DNA of 64,000 bases from Stieleria magnilauensis (GCA_007753675.1 CP036432.1:4438394-4502393), one strand, 5' to 3'; positions 1 to 9,365 are shown, numbered from the stretch's first letter. Numbers and translations are program-made. The notes: generated by a model from the letters alone, not told the origin.

Positions 1-10
1 CAGGGGCGAG

Positions 11-85
11 CGGAAAAGGGGTCAGGCACCAAAAACCAAATGGCCCAAGGGTGCTTCGCATTTTTGGTACCTGACCCCTTTTCCG
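11..85. repeat. 75-bp near-perfect inverted repeat
   Basis: Two 25-base arms (11-35 and 61-85) pair with a single mismatch around a 25-base loop. The core arm reads ggaaaaggggtcaggtacc on the reverse strand. The element lies just beyond the stop of the minus-strand gene ending at 102, so as RNA it could fold into a long hairpin and help end transcription. Arms of this length and near identity also fit a small non-autonomous palindromic element of the REP or MITE type. Only one copy was seen in this window. Confidence 0.85.
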
Positions 86-101
86 AACATTCGACAACAC
101 A

Positions 102-641
102 CTAGCGAAGCAGCCGGCGCAACAGCAACGGGGCCACCACCACGGCAAATCCGGCCGGGATCAGCCCCACCAAGACGCTCGATGCCCCAGCTCCGACCAG
201 CAGAATCGTCGGGATCCAGCCGCTGAGGAATCCGCAGACGGCCCCAAACTTGTTGATCGATCTGCGATCCCAATGCGGCGTTCCGGACGGTCTCAGGCCG
301 CTGGCGAACAAAAAACAAACCGGCACCAAGATCGCCGAGCCGACGCCGGCGATGACCAGCCCGGCGGCCGTCGCAAATGCAACCGCCCAAAGAAGCGGCA
401 GCACATCGGTACCGAATTCCGACATCCCACCGAACAACTGGATCGATCCGACGGCGACCGCCGAGAGCACGACCCCGAACAGCCCTCCCGAGCCCGTCAC
501 GGCGGCGATGACCGAGAGAATGATGCGAAGATTCGAGAACTCCGCGGCCCCCGATGTCGCCTCGTTAAAGTCGACCGAACCGAGATGGGAGGTCGGAGCA
601 AACGGATTCAGCGGGGGCGGTTGGCCATCAAGATCGTTCAT
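102..641 (-). CDS. small multi-pass membrane protein of unknown function
   Basis: This 179-residue protein starts with ATG at 641. It has a proline-rich cytoplasmic-looking N-terminus (about residues 1-37) followed by about four hydrophobic segments near residues 38-66, 80-113, 132-152 and 153-174, and it ends in an arginine-rich tail. No catalytic motif or recognisable domain is visible. It is divergent from the histidine kinase gene that starts at 785, with 143 bases between them. A membrane location is well supported by composition, but the function is unknown. Confidence 0.7.
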   Translation of the reverse strand: MNDLDGQPPPLNPFAPTSHLGSVDFNEATSGAAEFSNLRIILSVIAAVTGSGGLFGVVLSAVAVGSIQLFGGMSEFGTDVLPLLWAVAFATAAGLVIAGVGSAILVPVCFLFASGLRPSGTPHWDRRSINKFGAVCGFLSGWIPTILLVGAGASSVLVGLIPAGFAVVVAPLLLRRLLR

Positions 642-784
642 CGCACTTCAATGCCGGCGTAAAACGGCAGGCCGCATCCATCGCCGACTATCTGGCAGTG
701 GGACCATCGTTACAATCGTACCTGACACCGACGAAGGTCGCCACCATCGCACCCATCGATTGACCTCGCCCCTGACCGCCAGCA

Positions 785-1510
785 ATGACTTCCAACGAGA
801 AAACCTCCCCCATCGACGCATTGCGGGCTCAGTACGAAGAGCTCGCCGAACTCGCCGGATCGCTCGCCCACGAGATCAAGAATCCGTTGTCGGTGATTCA
901 CATGAACATCGACCTGCTGAGCGAAGACTTGGCCGATTGGAATTCGCCGCAAAGCCGACGGTCGATCGAACGGGTCAATATCGTGCGTGAACAGTGCGAG
1001 CGGATGCAGGGCTTGCTGCGTGATTTCCTGCGTTACGCTCGGCTCAGAGACATCGATCTGGTTTCCGGATCACTGAACGATCAAGTCGATACCGTGCTCC
1101 GCGCTTACAAGGCCGAAGCGGCTCAGCGGGGCATCGAGATCAAACGTTATTTGGACAGCGATCTGCCGTCGATCGCGCTGCACAGCGACTCGCTGCAAGC
1201 CGCCCTGATGAATCTGGTCAAAAACGCCCTCGAAGCGACCGGCCGCGGCGGACAGCTGTTGGCGCGAACCTATTCCACACAGACCAGCGTCGCCTTGGAT
1301 CTGATCGACAGCGGCCGCGGGGTGGACAACAACACCATCATGCACATGTTCGAACCGTTCTACACGACCAAGGAAGGCGGCAGCGGACTGGGATTGCCGA
1401 CCGCCCGGAAAATCATCGAAGCCCACGGCGGCCGCATCAGCGTGCAAAGCGAAGTCGGACGCGGAACCAAGTTCACGCTCGAATTCCCCGTGCTCAAGCG
1501 GATCGTCTAA
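785..1510 (+). CDS. soluble sensor histidine kinase (HisKA + HATPase_c)
   Basis: The product is 241 residues. It has a HisKA dimerisation and phosphoacceptor segment with the H-box LAHEIKNPLSVIHM (His29), then a catalytic domain with an N-box LMNLVKNALEA (Asn147), G1 box DSGRGV (about 175-180), F-box FEPFYTTK and G2 box GGSGLGL. All ATP-binding boxes are intact. There is no membrane segment, PAS or GAF domain, only about 25 residues before the H-box, so it resembles the transmitter half of NtrB/AtoS-type kinases. No response regulator gene is adjacent, so its partner must be encoded elsewhere. It probably senses through a partner protein, which is inference. Confidence 0.9.
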   Translation: MTSNEKTSPIDALRAQYEELAELAGSLAHEIKNPLSVIHMNIDLLSEDLADWNSPQSRRSIERVNIVREQCERMQGLLRDFLRYARLRDIDLVSGSLNDQVDTVLRAYKAEAAQRGIEIKRYLDSDLPSIALHSDSLQAALMNLVKNALEATGRGGQLLARTYSTQTSVALDLIDSGRGVDNNTIMHMFEPFYTTKEGGSGLGLPTARKIIEAHGGRISVQSEVGRGTKFTLEFPVLKRIV

Positions 1511-1745
1511 CCCGCTCCTGGCGTTGGTGGAGCGTGACTCGACACGATGAACGCGATGCGGGTTTCGAAACGGGAACAATCCCGACATTCGGCACGACCG
1601 GTTCGATCGGATAGCGGCCGAACGACTTGCGCAACACCGCCGCTTGTTTCTTCGGTCCGCTGAAATAGTTTGATTTTCCGACCCGCGTGATTTGTTTGTA
1701 ACCTAGCGCGGCATTCATCTGCTACCGACGACCCAGAGCGTTTCC

Positions 1746-2717
1746 ATGTCCCTGACGATCCCTCGCCCCCGGCCGCTTTCGTTTCGTTCGGTGATCTGGA
1801 TCGCCGGCTTCGCACTCTCGATCGCCCCGCTACTGATGCTCTCCGCTTCCAGCGTCTCGGCACAGACCGACGAATCGAGCGACGTCGAGACGAAAGTCGA
1901 TGCAGACGCCGAGTCACCATCGGATGCGTTGGTGATCGAAGACGCCCAGACCTCGTTGATCAAGAACGCATTCATCGCCGCGCCGCTGCCGGGCGTCGTT
2001 TCATCAGTCGACGTGCAGGAAGGCGATCAGGTGCAAGTCGATGCGGTGCTGATCCGTTTGCAAGAAGACTTGGCGGAAAAAGAATTGGTCGCCGCCAAAG
2101 CCGCTTTGGACGCCGCTCGCTTGGAAAGCGACAACGACGTCAACTTGCGATACGCCAAACGGACCTTGCAAGTCCGCGAGCATGAGATGCAGCAGAGCCG
2201 ATTGGCCAACCAAGCCTATCCGGGTGCGGTCAGCGATTTTGAGCTGGAGGAAATCCGCTTGAAAGTCGACCAGGCTGCGTTGGCGATCGAGCAAGCCCGA
2301 CACGACTTGATGGTCGCTGCAGCCGCCGCGGTTGAAAAACAAGCCGCCGTTTCGATCGCACAGACTCGGCTGGAGCAACACACCGTGCGGACGCGTGTCG
2401 AAGGCATGGTCGCGGAAATCGACGTTCAACCCGGCGAGTGGGTCGAAGCCGGCGAGCCAATTGTCCGCATCCTTTCGCTGGACCCGATTCGCGTCGAAGG
2501 CTTTGTCGACGGCAAGAAGCACGGCCCGCAACTGGTCGGACGCGCCGTCCAATTCACGCCCGCCGGAGCAAACGACGGCGAGCCCCTTCGCGGCCGCGTC
2601 ACCTTCGTCTCCCCCGAAATGCACCCCGTCACCGGCCAAGTCCGCCTCTGGGCAACCGTCGACAACCCCGACGGAAAGATCGGCTCCGGCGCCTCGGGCG
2701 CGCTGGTCGTGGAGTAG
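1746..2717 (+). CDS. HlyD-type periplasmic adaptor (membrane fusion) protein
   Basis: The 323-residue protein begins with a signal peptide or anchor (hydrophobic residues about 17-37, possible cleavage after SVSA). Two half-lipoyl motifs follow, near 76-105 (PLPGVVSSVDVQEGD) and 216-243 (GMVAEIDVQPGEWVEAGEP). They flank an alanine- and glutamate-rich coiled-coil hairpin at about 105-210, and a beta-barrel region closes the protein. This is the usual order for adaptors of tripartite or ABC export systems. The gene lies 238 bases upstream of a large FtsX-type permease on the same strand, so the two may act together. The 235-base stretch before it holds no gene that I can see. Confidence 0.85.
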   Translation: MSLTIPRPRPLSFRSVIWIAGFALSIAPLLMLSASSVSAQTDESSDVETKVDADAESPSDALVIEDAQTSLIKNAFIAAPLPGVVSSVDVQEGDQVQVDAVLIRLQEDLAEKELVAAKAALDAARLESDNDVNLRYAKRTLQVREHEMQQSRLANQAYPGAVSDFELEEIRLKVDQAALAIEQARHDLMVAAAAAVEKQAAVSIAQTRLEQHTVRTRVEGMVAEIDVQPGEWVEAGEPIVRILSLDPIRVEGFVDGKKHGPQLVGRAVQFTPAGANDGEPLRGRVTFVSPEMHPVTGQVRLWATVDNPDGKIGSGASGALVVE

Positions 2718-2722
2718 GGATA

Positions 2723-2819
2723 GGTTTCAAGTTTCAAGTTTCAAGTTTCAAGTTTCAAGTTTCAAGTTTCAGGTTTCAGATTTCAGATTTCAGATTTCAG
2801 ATTTCAGATTTCAGATTTT
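2723..2819. repeat. heptanucleotide tandem repeat array
   Basis: Directly after the adaptor stop codon the unit gtttcaa is repeated about seven times and then changes to gatttca repeated about six times. The array has almost no interruptions and stands out by AT content from the flanking GC-rich DNA. It separates the adaptor gene from the permease gene. Its 7-base period is not a multiple of three, so it could not be translated stably in one frame. It is probably a slippage-prone spacer. Confidence 0.9.
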
Positions 2820-2955
2820 CCTGTCACCCATTTTCTTGTCTTCCCACAGCATCCCCCCAACCACCCGTTTTTCCGCCACCTCCTTCCCCCACCCCTCCCG
2901 ACGCGTTGCAACATCTCCTTCGTTGACGGACAATCGACCGCATTGAATTGTCCGG

Positions 2956-5900
2956 ATGTCTCGAACCGCAACGAAGCCTGAGATGAACCCACCGCCTCCC
3001 GCCGCACCTGCCCGATTGAGTGCCGGTTCGATGGTTGTTTCCGGCGTCCGATACAACTGGCGGACGTCGTTGGCGGTCTCGTTGGGGGTCGCCATCGCGA
3101 CCGCGGTGATCGTCGGCGCCTTGCTGGTCGGCGATTCGATGCGAGGCAGTCTGCGTGGTTTGACGGTCGAACGACTGGGCAAGATCGATTCAGTGCTCGC
3201 CCCCGGCGGATTCTTTTCCGCCGAAAACGCAGCAACGACCCTGGGCGTGGATCCCTCGCAATTGGCGACGGTGTTGTTGTTCGACCGCGCGGTGATTGAA
3301 ACCGTCGGATCGGCCGACTCGCGTCGTGCCGGTGCGGTCCAGACGATCGGATGTGACGAGTCGTTCTGGGATCTGGACGTTTCCGGCATCGCGCCGAAGA
3401 CGATGCCGGGTGATGACACCATCGTCTTGACCGAAGCGTTGGCGGTCGAACTGGGCGTTCAAATCGGAGACCAGGTCACGGTGCGTTTACCGGTCGAACA
3501 GGCGGTGCCGGCGGACAGCCCGCTCGGTCGGCGTGACGTTCAAACCGAGGGAATTCCGCGGCTGACGGTGGTCGACATTCTGCCCGATCGCGGATTGGCG
3601 CGGTTCTCACTTTCGCCGGCCCAAGCGGCGCCGAAGAACGTGTTCCTGTCGCGGGATGTCATCGGCGAAGTCCTGGAGCGTGAAGGACAAGCAAACATCG
3701 CGTTGGCGTCGGTCACGATCGATCCCGAAAAGATTCACGTGGGACTGTCGGACTTGGGGCTGCAACTGGAACGGGTCACCAAGACCTTTCAAGACAAGAC
3801 GATTTTTGATTACTACAGCCTCACCAGCGATCGCTTGATGCTCGACGACACCGCAGTCGAAGCCATCACCGCTGCATTGCCGACCGGCTCGGTGACACCG
3901 GCGATGACCTACCTGGCCAACGCCATCGAAACACTCGATGGCAGCGGAGAAGCATCCGCGACGGTCACCTACAGCACGATCACGGCGATCGATTCGTCGC
4001 CCGAGTTGCCACTGGATTTCGGCGAATCAGATCCGGCAAACGACGTCGTCCCGATGGTCATCAACTCCTGGACCGCCGAACGTCTCGGGGTCGACGTGGG
4101 TGCCACTCTTCGGATCGCCTACTTCGAACCGGAAGTCGAAAACGGAAAGGAAATCGAGCGCACGTTTCAGGCCGTCGTCAGCGGGATCGTGCCGATCACC
4201 GAGCCGGCCAGACGTTATTTCCGCAGCCGTCCGGCGGTGTTTGACCGTGAACCGACGCGCTACAACGATCCGAATTTGACCCCCACGGTCCCCGGCGTGA
4301 CCGATCAAGATTCGATGAGTGATTGGGACACGCCGTTCGAATTGACCCGCGACGTGCCGGCCGCAGACGATGACTATTGGAAGAACCATCGGCTGACTCC
4401 CAAGGCGTTCATTCCGCTGGCCGATGGGCGACGCTTGTTCGGCAGCCGGTTCGGTGAAACGACCGGCTTGCGAATCGATCCGGCGGTTGCCGCTGACGTC
4501 GACGCGTTGCGAACACAGATCGTCGCGGCGCTGCAACCCGTCTTGCCCGAACTCGGTTGGCACCCGCGTCCGATCCGCGCAGATCAACTGGCCGCGTCCA
4601 AAGGCACCACGCCGTTTGATGGGCTCTTTCTGGCGCTCAGCTGTTTCGTGATCTTTTCGGCCGTGATGTTGATCGCGATGTTGTTCCGATTGGGTCTGGT
4701 CCGCCGCGGCCGCGAACTGGGAACGTTGATGGCGATCGGATTGCAGCGCAAACAGGTCTCACGTTTGTTCCTCGGCGAAGGCGTGGTGATTGCGTTGATC
4801 GGCGTGTTGCTGGGGATTGCCGGCGGGATCGGCTACGCCCATGCGGTCTTGGCGGCGCTGCGGACCTACTGGGTCGGCGCGGTCACCGTTCCCTTTCTGA
4901 CGTTCCATGCGACATCGCAAAGTCTTGTCGGCGGCGGGTTGATCGGATTGTTGATCGGAGCGGGCACGTTGTGGTGGACGCTGCGATCGATGCTGAACAA
5001 CCAGGCCGTCACATTGTTGCGCGGCGCGGACGCATCGGATGAAGTCCAGGCGGAGAAAGACGTCAGTTCGTGGCCGCGTCGGATTGCGATCGGGTTGTTC
5101 GTGATGGCGATCGGCGCGGGAATCGCAGGGGCGATGTCGGGCGGCCAAACCGCCGCCGGCGGATTCGTCGGGGGTGGCATGTTGTTGTTGATCGCCATCC
5201 TGATGCTCGTCTATGAAGGGCTGCGCAAATCCAAACGCGATCACGATTCCGCCCCCGGCTATTCACTCGGCCGACTGGCCCGCAGCAATTCGACGCGGGC
5301 GCCGCTGCGGAGCACGTTGACGATCGGATTGATGGCGACCGCGTCGTTTTTGATCGTCGCGATCACCGCGTTTCGGTTGCAACCGTCCGATGAAGGCACC
5401 GGTGGGTTTGACCTGGTCGCCGAGACCGCCCAGCCGTTGTACGAAGACCTGGCCGACCCCGACGTTCAAAGGGGGCTGTTGGGAAACGACGCCGAACTCG
5501 TCTCGTCGGCGACGATTGTTTCGCTGCGTGTCCGCAGCGGGCAGGACGCCAGTTGCAACAATCTCTACCAAGCCACCGAGCCGACCGTGCTGGGCGTGCC
5601 CGATCAGGCCGCCGAATCACTCGGCAAATTTCGCTTCTACGCCTCGGCCGCTCCTGACGCCGAAGGCCAAACGGCGTGGTCGCTACTCGGCCGCAAAGCG
5701 AGCGGCAGCGAAGACGATCCGATTCCGATGATCGTCGATCAGAACACGGCGATGTGGAGTCTGCAGATGATCAAGGGGATCGGCGAACGAAAGGCGTTTC
5801 TCTATGACAACCGCACGATTCACTTCGAGGTCGTCGGGTTGCTCGAAAACTCCCTGTTGCAAGGTCGGCTGATCGTGGGGGAGGCCAATTTCGAAGCCTC

Positions 5901-6438
5901 GTTTCCTGAGATCAGCGGTTATCGCTACGTGTTGATCAACACCGATGAACAAGACTCCGACGCGATTGCTTCAGCCATGGAAACCCGATTGGGCGACATC
6001 GGTTTTGATGTTTCGGATGCCCGCCAAGTGCTCAGCGGCATGATGGCGGTCCAGAACACGTACCTGAGGACGTTCCAAAGCCTGGGCGGACTGGGGCTGT
6101 TGTTGGGCACCGTCGGGTTGGCGATCGCACAATTGCGCAATGTACTCGAGCGCCGCAACGAGCTTGCCGTGATGCGGGCGATCGGGTTCACCCAAGTCCG
6201 CTTGGCGGCGATGGTGATGGGCGAAACCGCGTCCCTGTTGTTGATCGGCATCGGTTGCGGTGTGGCCTGTGCGGTCGTCGCGGTGCTGCCCCATGCCCTG
6301 ACGGGCGGGGTGCGGCCACCGATCCTCGAACCGATCGTCGTGGTGCTCGCGATCGTCGTCTTCGGACTCCTCGCGGGACTGGTGGCGGCGATGAAGGTCG
6401 TCCGGATGCCGCTGTTGCAATCGTTGAGGGGAACGTGA
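2956..6438 (+). CDS. large ABC transporter permease with two FtsX domains
   Basis: The 1160-residue integral membrane protein has an N-terminal transmembrane helix (about 38-60) and a large extracytoplasmic region to about 550. A first FtsX-type membrane domain spans about 555-680, more membrane helices lie at 710-808, a second extracytoplasmic part follows, and a second FtsX domain lies at 1045-1148. The conserved FtsX feature of arginine-rich loops (for example RRNELAVMRAIGFT) is present. This is the layout of LolC/E- and MacB-related permeases that export lipids, lipoproteins or peptides with an ABC ATPase. No ATPase gene adjoins it; the nearest is at 9366. An alternative start is ATG 2983. 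The substrate is unknown. Confidence 0.88.
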   Translation: MSRTATKPEMNPPPPAAPARLSAGSMVVSGVRYNWRTSLAVSLGVAIATAVIVGALLVGDSMRGSLRGLTVERLGKIDSVLAPGGFFSAENAATTLGVDPSQLATVLLFDRAVIETVGSADSRRAGAVQTIGCDESFWDLDVSGIAPKTMPGDDTIVLTEALAVELGVQIGDQVTVRLPVEQAVPADSPLGRRDVQTEGIPRLTVVDILPDRGLARFSLSPAQAAPKNVFLSRDVIGEVLEREGQANIALASVTIDPEKIHVGLSDLGLQLERVTKTFQDKTIFDYYSLTSDRLMLDDTAVEAITAALPTGSVTPAMTYLANAIETLDGSGEASATVTYSTITAIDSSPELPLDFGESDPANDVVPMVINSWTAERLGVDVGATLRIAYFEPEVENGKEIERTFQAVVSGIVPITEPARRYFRSRPAVFDREPTRYNDPNLTPTVPGVTDQDSMSDWDTPFELTRDVPAADDDYWKNHRLTPKAFIPLADGRRLFGSRFGETTGLRIDPAVAADVDALRTQIVAALQPVLPELGWHPRPIRADQLAASKGTTPFDGLFLALSCFVIFSAVMLIAMLFRLGLVRRGRELGTLMAIGLQRKQVSRLFLGEGVVIALIGVLLGIAGGIGYAHAVLAALRTYWVGAVTVPFLTFHATSQSLVGGGLIGLLIGAGTLWWTLRSMLNNQAVTLLRGADASDEVQAEKDVSSWPRRIAIGLFVMAIGAGIAGAMSGGQTAAGGFVGGGMLLLIAILMLVYEGLRKSKRDHDSAPGYSLGRLARSNSTRAPLRSTLTIGLMATASFLIVAITAFRLQPSDEGTGGFDLVAETAQPLYEDLADPDVQRGLLGNDAELVSSATIVSLRVRSGQDASCNNLYQATEPTVLGVPDQAAESLGKFRFYASAAPDAEGQTAWSLLGRKASGSEDDPIPMIVDQNTAMWSLQMIKGIGERKAFLYDNRTIHFEVVGLLENSLLQGRLIVGEANFEASFPEISGYRYVLINTDEQDSDAIASAMETRLGDIGFDVSDARQVLSGMMAVQNTYLRTFQSLGGLGLLLGTVGLAIAQLRNVLERRNELAVMRAIGFTQVRLAAMVMGETASLLLIGIGCGVACAVVAVLPHALTGGVRPPILEPIVVVLAIVVFGLLAGLVAAMKVVRMPLLQSLRGT

Positions 6439-7163
6439 GAGGAACCGTGTTGGACCCTGCGATGTTGCTAGCCTTGGATGAGGCGTTTTTACTGGGGGCC
6501 GAATCAGGCGTGATCGGTCCCAGTTTTCGGACCTGGGAGTTTCCCAGCCCGACGGTCGTGTTGGGGCGATCGTCCAAGGTGGATCGCGAGACCGACCGCG
6601 AGCACTGTGATCGTCACGGCATCGGGATCTATCGCCGCTGCAGCGGAGGGGCATCGATCGTCGGCGGGCCGGGTTGTCTGATGTACAGTGTCGTGCTGTC
6701 GCTGGAGCATTCGCCCCATCTCGCCAAAATCGACGAAGCCCACACGTTTGTGATGCAGCGTGTGCTGGCGGCGGCACAACGTCAGCTGCCCGAGATCCGA
6801 CTGCAGGGGATTTGTGATTTGACCTGGCGGAACCGCAAGTTTTCCGGCAATGCGTTGCGGGTCACACGAAGCCACGTGCTCTACCACGGCACCGTGTTAT
6901 ACGCGGCCGATTTGGAAAACGTGGCGCAGTGCTTGGATTTCGCACCGCGCCAGCCCGACTATCGCGACGGCCGTGACCACCAGTCCTTTCTCACCAATGT
7001 TCCGCTGGACCCTGCGATGCTGGCCGATGACTTGGCCGCACAGTTCGATTTCGCCGAACGATTCGAGCCGCTGCCGGACCAGATCCCCGACCCCATCCTG
7101 GCGCGAGCGGCTGAGCTGGTGTCAAAACGTTACAGTTGCGAAGACTGGCGTTTCCGGCACTGA
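6435..7163 (+). CDS. lipoate-protein ligase A / octanoyltransferase family protein
   Basis: The 242-residue protein starts with GTG 6435, overlapping the permease stop as GTGA and preceded by gagggga at 6426-6432, which together favour translational coupling. It shows the BPL/LplA/LipB fold signatures: RRCSGGAS (residues 67-74) matches the RRxSGGG substrate loop, and RKFSGNALR carries the expected lysine (Lys135), followed by HGTVLY. Members attach lipoate or octanoate to lipoyl domains of 2-oxo acid dehydrogenases or GcvH. A cysteine at 127 near the lysine means a LipM-like transferase cannot be excluded. Its location inside an ABC export cluster is unexpected, and no lipoyl-enzyme genes are nearby. 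Confidence 0.83.
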   Translation: MRGTVLDPAMLLALDEAFLLGAESGVIGPSFRTWEFPSPTVVLGRSSKVDRETDREHCDRHGIGIYRRCSGGASIVGGPGCLMYSVVLSLEHSPHLAKIDEAHTFVMQRVLAAAQRQLPEIRLQGICDLTWRNRKFSGNALRVTRSHVLYHGTVLYAADLENVAQCLDFAPRQPDYRDGRDHQSFLTNVPLDPAMLADDLAAQFDFAERFEPLPDQIPDPILARAAELVSKRYSCEDWRFRH

Positions 7164-7507
7164 AATTTCGTCCGGTCGACGACAAGTTTTGGCATTGTCC
7201 CATTTGTCACCCGAGTAGACTAACATGTGGGGCCGTTGTGGTCGGAGGCGTTGGCCTGTCGCTCGCCGCTTGCCGTTCTCGGCCCACCCAAGCCACGTCT
7301 TGCCCCCTGACACGTCGGCCCGGTTCGGCGGTCGACGCCCCGCAAGACCGCATGCGTTGGAACATGTTCATGGCTGAAATTTGGATGGGAGCGGAACCAT
7401 TTGGCGAAACCAGGGTTTCAACAGATGGCCCCCTTCTCGCATCCGGCTTGTGTGCTTTGACATCCCGCCCCCAAAGACATCCTGCCCTCCGTTTCTACGG
7501 TTTTCTA
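7164..7507 (+). other. 344-base leader without a supported gene
   Basis: The reading frame of the downstream adaptor stays open upstream to 7136, but the peptide it would add is arginine- and cysteine-rich, has no domain, and would place the membrane anchor about 160 residues in. I read this stretch as a leader containing the promoter of the 7508-11523 operon. No convincing promoter boxes, hairpin or repeat was seen in it. Confidence 0.5.
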
Positions 7508-9358
7508 ATGAAATTGAACCCGCGCCCCGCTGAGAGCACGTCGTTTTCCCGTTTTTCGCCACTGCGTCCGCGTCGAGGCGGTGCACTTGGAGCCGTCGTC
7601 GCCTGTTTGGTGGTCGCCGGAATTCTCGGTGGAATCGGCTACGCGCTGTTCTATGGCAACGGCGACGGGAGCAAGTCCGGCGAGCTGATCACGGCAAACG
7701 TCGTCAAGGGCCCGTTCGATCACATCGTGCTGGAACAAGGGGAAATCGAGAGCAGCAGCAACATCGCCGTGGTCTGTCTGGTCAAGTCGCGGGGCAGCGG
7801 CACCGGCGGCACCTCGATCCTGTGGGTGATCGATGAGGGCGCGCGAGTGGAGAAAGGCGACAAGTTGGTCGAGCTGGATTCGTCTCAATTGGAACAGACA
7901 CTCAACGAAGACAAGATTCGCGTGATCGCGGCCGAAGCGAACGTGACGACCGCCAAGGCCCAGGTCGAGCAAGCCAAAATCGCCCGCCAGGAATACCTGG
8001 AAGGCGTCTACATGACCGACGAACGTGCGATCCAAAATGAAAAACTGATCGCCGAACAAGACCTGGTCAAAGCCCAAAAGGCGCTTGAAAGCAGCCAGCG
8101 ATTGGTCGCCAAGGGGCTGATCAAGTCGCTGCAGCTCGATGCCGACAAGTTCGCCGTCGCCAAGGCTCGCAATGAGCTCGAAGCCGCCGAGGGCCGCCTA
8201 CGTGTGCTCCAGAACCTGACCAAGAAAAAGATGCTGGTCCAGTTCGATAGCGATATCGAATCTGCCCAGGCCCAGTTGAGCGCTTACGAAAGCGAGCTGC
8301 TGGAACAGCAGATTCAATTGGCCGACACCAAAGAACAGATCAAAAATTGCATCCTGACGGCTCCGGCGTCTGGCGTCGTGGTGCACGCCAACAAATACAG
8401 CAGCCGCGGTGGGAACGCCGAGTTTGTGGTCGAAGCCGGGGCGTCGGTCCGAGAACGCCAGGAGATCATCTATCTGCCCGACCCCACCAAGATGCAGGTC
8501 AAAAGCAAAGTCAACGAGTCACGAATCACGCTGATCCGCGAAGGCATGGCGGTCAAGATCTCCGTCTCGTCGATTCCCGGGCTGACCCTCAAAGGCCGGG
8601 TCACGAAGGTCAATCGCTATGCCGAACCGAGTAGCTTTACCAGCTCGGGCATCAAGGAATACGCCGTGTTGATCGACATCTTGAATCCCCCCGAAAACAT
8701 CCGCACCGGGATGACCGCGGAAGTGCAGATCTTCGTCCAGCAACTCGAAGACGCAATTCAGATGCCCATCCAAGGGCTCTACGAACACGACAACCGTATG
8801 TTCGCGTTGGTCAAAGAAGGACCGGAGTCGTTCCGAACGACCAAAGTCTCCATCGGTGCAACCAATGACACGATGGCAACGATTGAAGAAGGCCTGAAGG
8901 AAGGCGAATCAGTGGTACTCAATCTGCGTCAGCACCTGGACTTGATGGAGCTGCCCGAAGTCTCCGCCGACGACAACAGCGAAATGCGTGAGATCGCCGA
9001 TGTCGACCCCAATGCCAAACCCATCGAGATCGAAGACGGACCGACAGACGGTGATGGTGGTGGTGGTGGTGGACGCAAAGGCGGTGGCGGCCCCGGTGGT
9101 GCGGGACGTGGCGGTGGCCCCGGTGGCCCCGGTGGCGCAGGACGTGGCGGCGGCGGTGGCCGTCCCGACCCGGCGACGATCGTTGCCCGCATGATGGAAA
9201 GCGGCGATAAAGACGGCGACGGGACGATTTCCGCGGAGGAACTCAGTTCGATCGACGCCAACTTCCGTGACCGAATCTCCGCCGCCGATAACGACGGCGA
9301 CGGTGCCGTCACCCGCGATGAGATCATGACAATGATCCGCCAGCGGGCGGGAGGTTGA
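7508..9358 (+). CDS. MacA/HlyD-type adaptor with C-terminal EF-hand pair
   Basis: The 616-residue protein starts at ATG 7508, chosen because a basic stretch and a single membrane anchor (RRGGALGAVVACLVVAGILG) follow at once. Lipoyl-like, long coiled-coil and beta-barrel parts follow to about residue 480, as in efflux adaptors. The C-terminus is unusual: a glycine-rich linker at about 514-551, then two canonical EF-hand loops, DKDGDGTISAEE (567-578) and DNDGDGAVTRDE (594-605), with the acidic residues in metal-binding positions. It is followed 7 bases later by the ATPase and then the permease, making a complete MacAB-like set. Calcium binding in the periplasm is inferred from the loops. Confidence 0.88.
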   Translation: MKLNPRPAESTSFSRFSPLRPRRGGALGAVVACLVVAGILGGIGYALFYGNGDGSKSGELITANVVKGPFDHIVLEQGEIESSSNIAVVCLVKSRGSGTGGTSILWVIDEGARVEKGDKLVELDSSQLEQTLNEDKIRVIAAEANVTTAKAQVEQAKIARQEYLEGVYMTDERAIQNEKLIAEQDLVKAQKALESSQRLVAKGLIKSLQLDADKFAVAKARNELEAAEGRLRVLQNLTKKKMLVQFDSDIESAQAQLSAYESELLEQQIQLADTKEQIKNCILTAPASGVVVHANKYSSRGGNAEFVVEAGASVRERQEIIYLPDPTKMQVKSKVNESRITLIREGMAVKISVSSIPGLTLKGRVTKVNRYAEPSSFTSSGIKEYAVLIDILNPPENIRTGMTAEVQIFVQQLEDAIQMPIQGLYEHDNRMFALVKEGPESFRTTKVSIGATNDTMATIEEGLKEGESVVLNLRQHLDLMELPEVSADDNSEMREIADVDPNAKPIEIEDGPTDGDGGGGGGRKGGGGPGGAGRGGGPGGPGGAGRGGGGGRPDPATIVARMMESGDKDGDGTISAEELSSIDANFRDRISAADNDGDGAVTRDEIMTMIRQRAGG

Positions 9359-9365
9359 TCCGGAC

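Noticed and set aside
7136..7507. N-terminal extension of the EF-hand adaptor by 124 residues
   Set aside because: The frame is open, but the peptide lacks domain content and would bury the membrane anchor; ATG 7508 gives the expected adaptor start.
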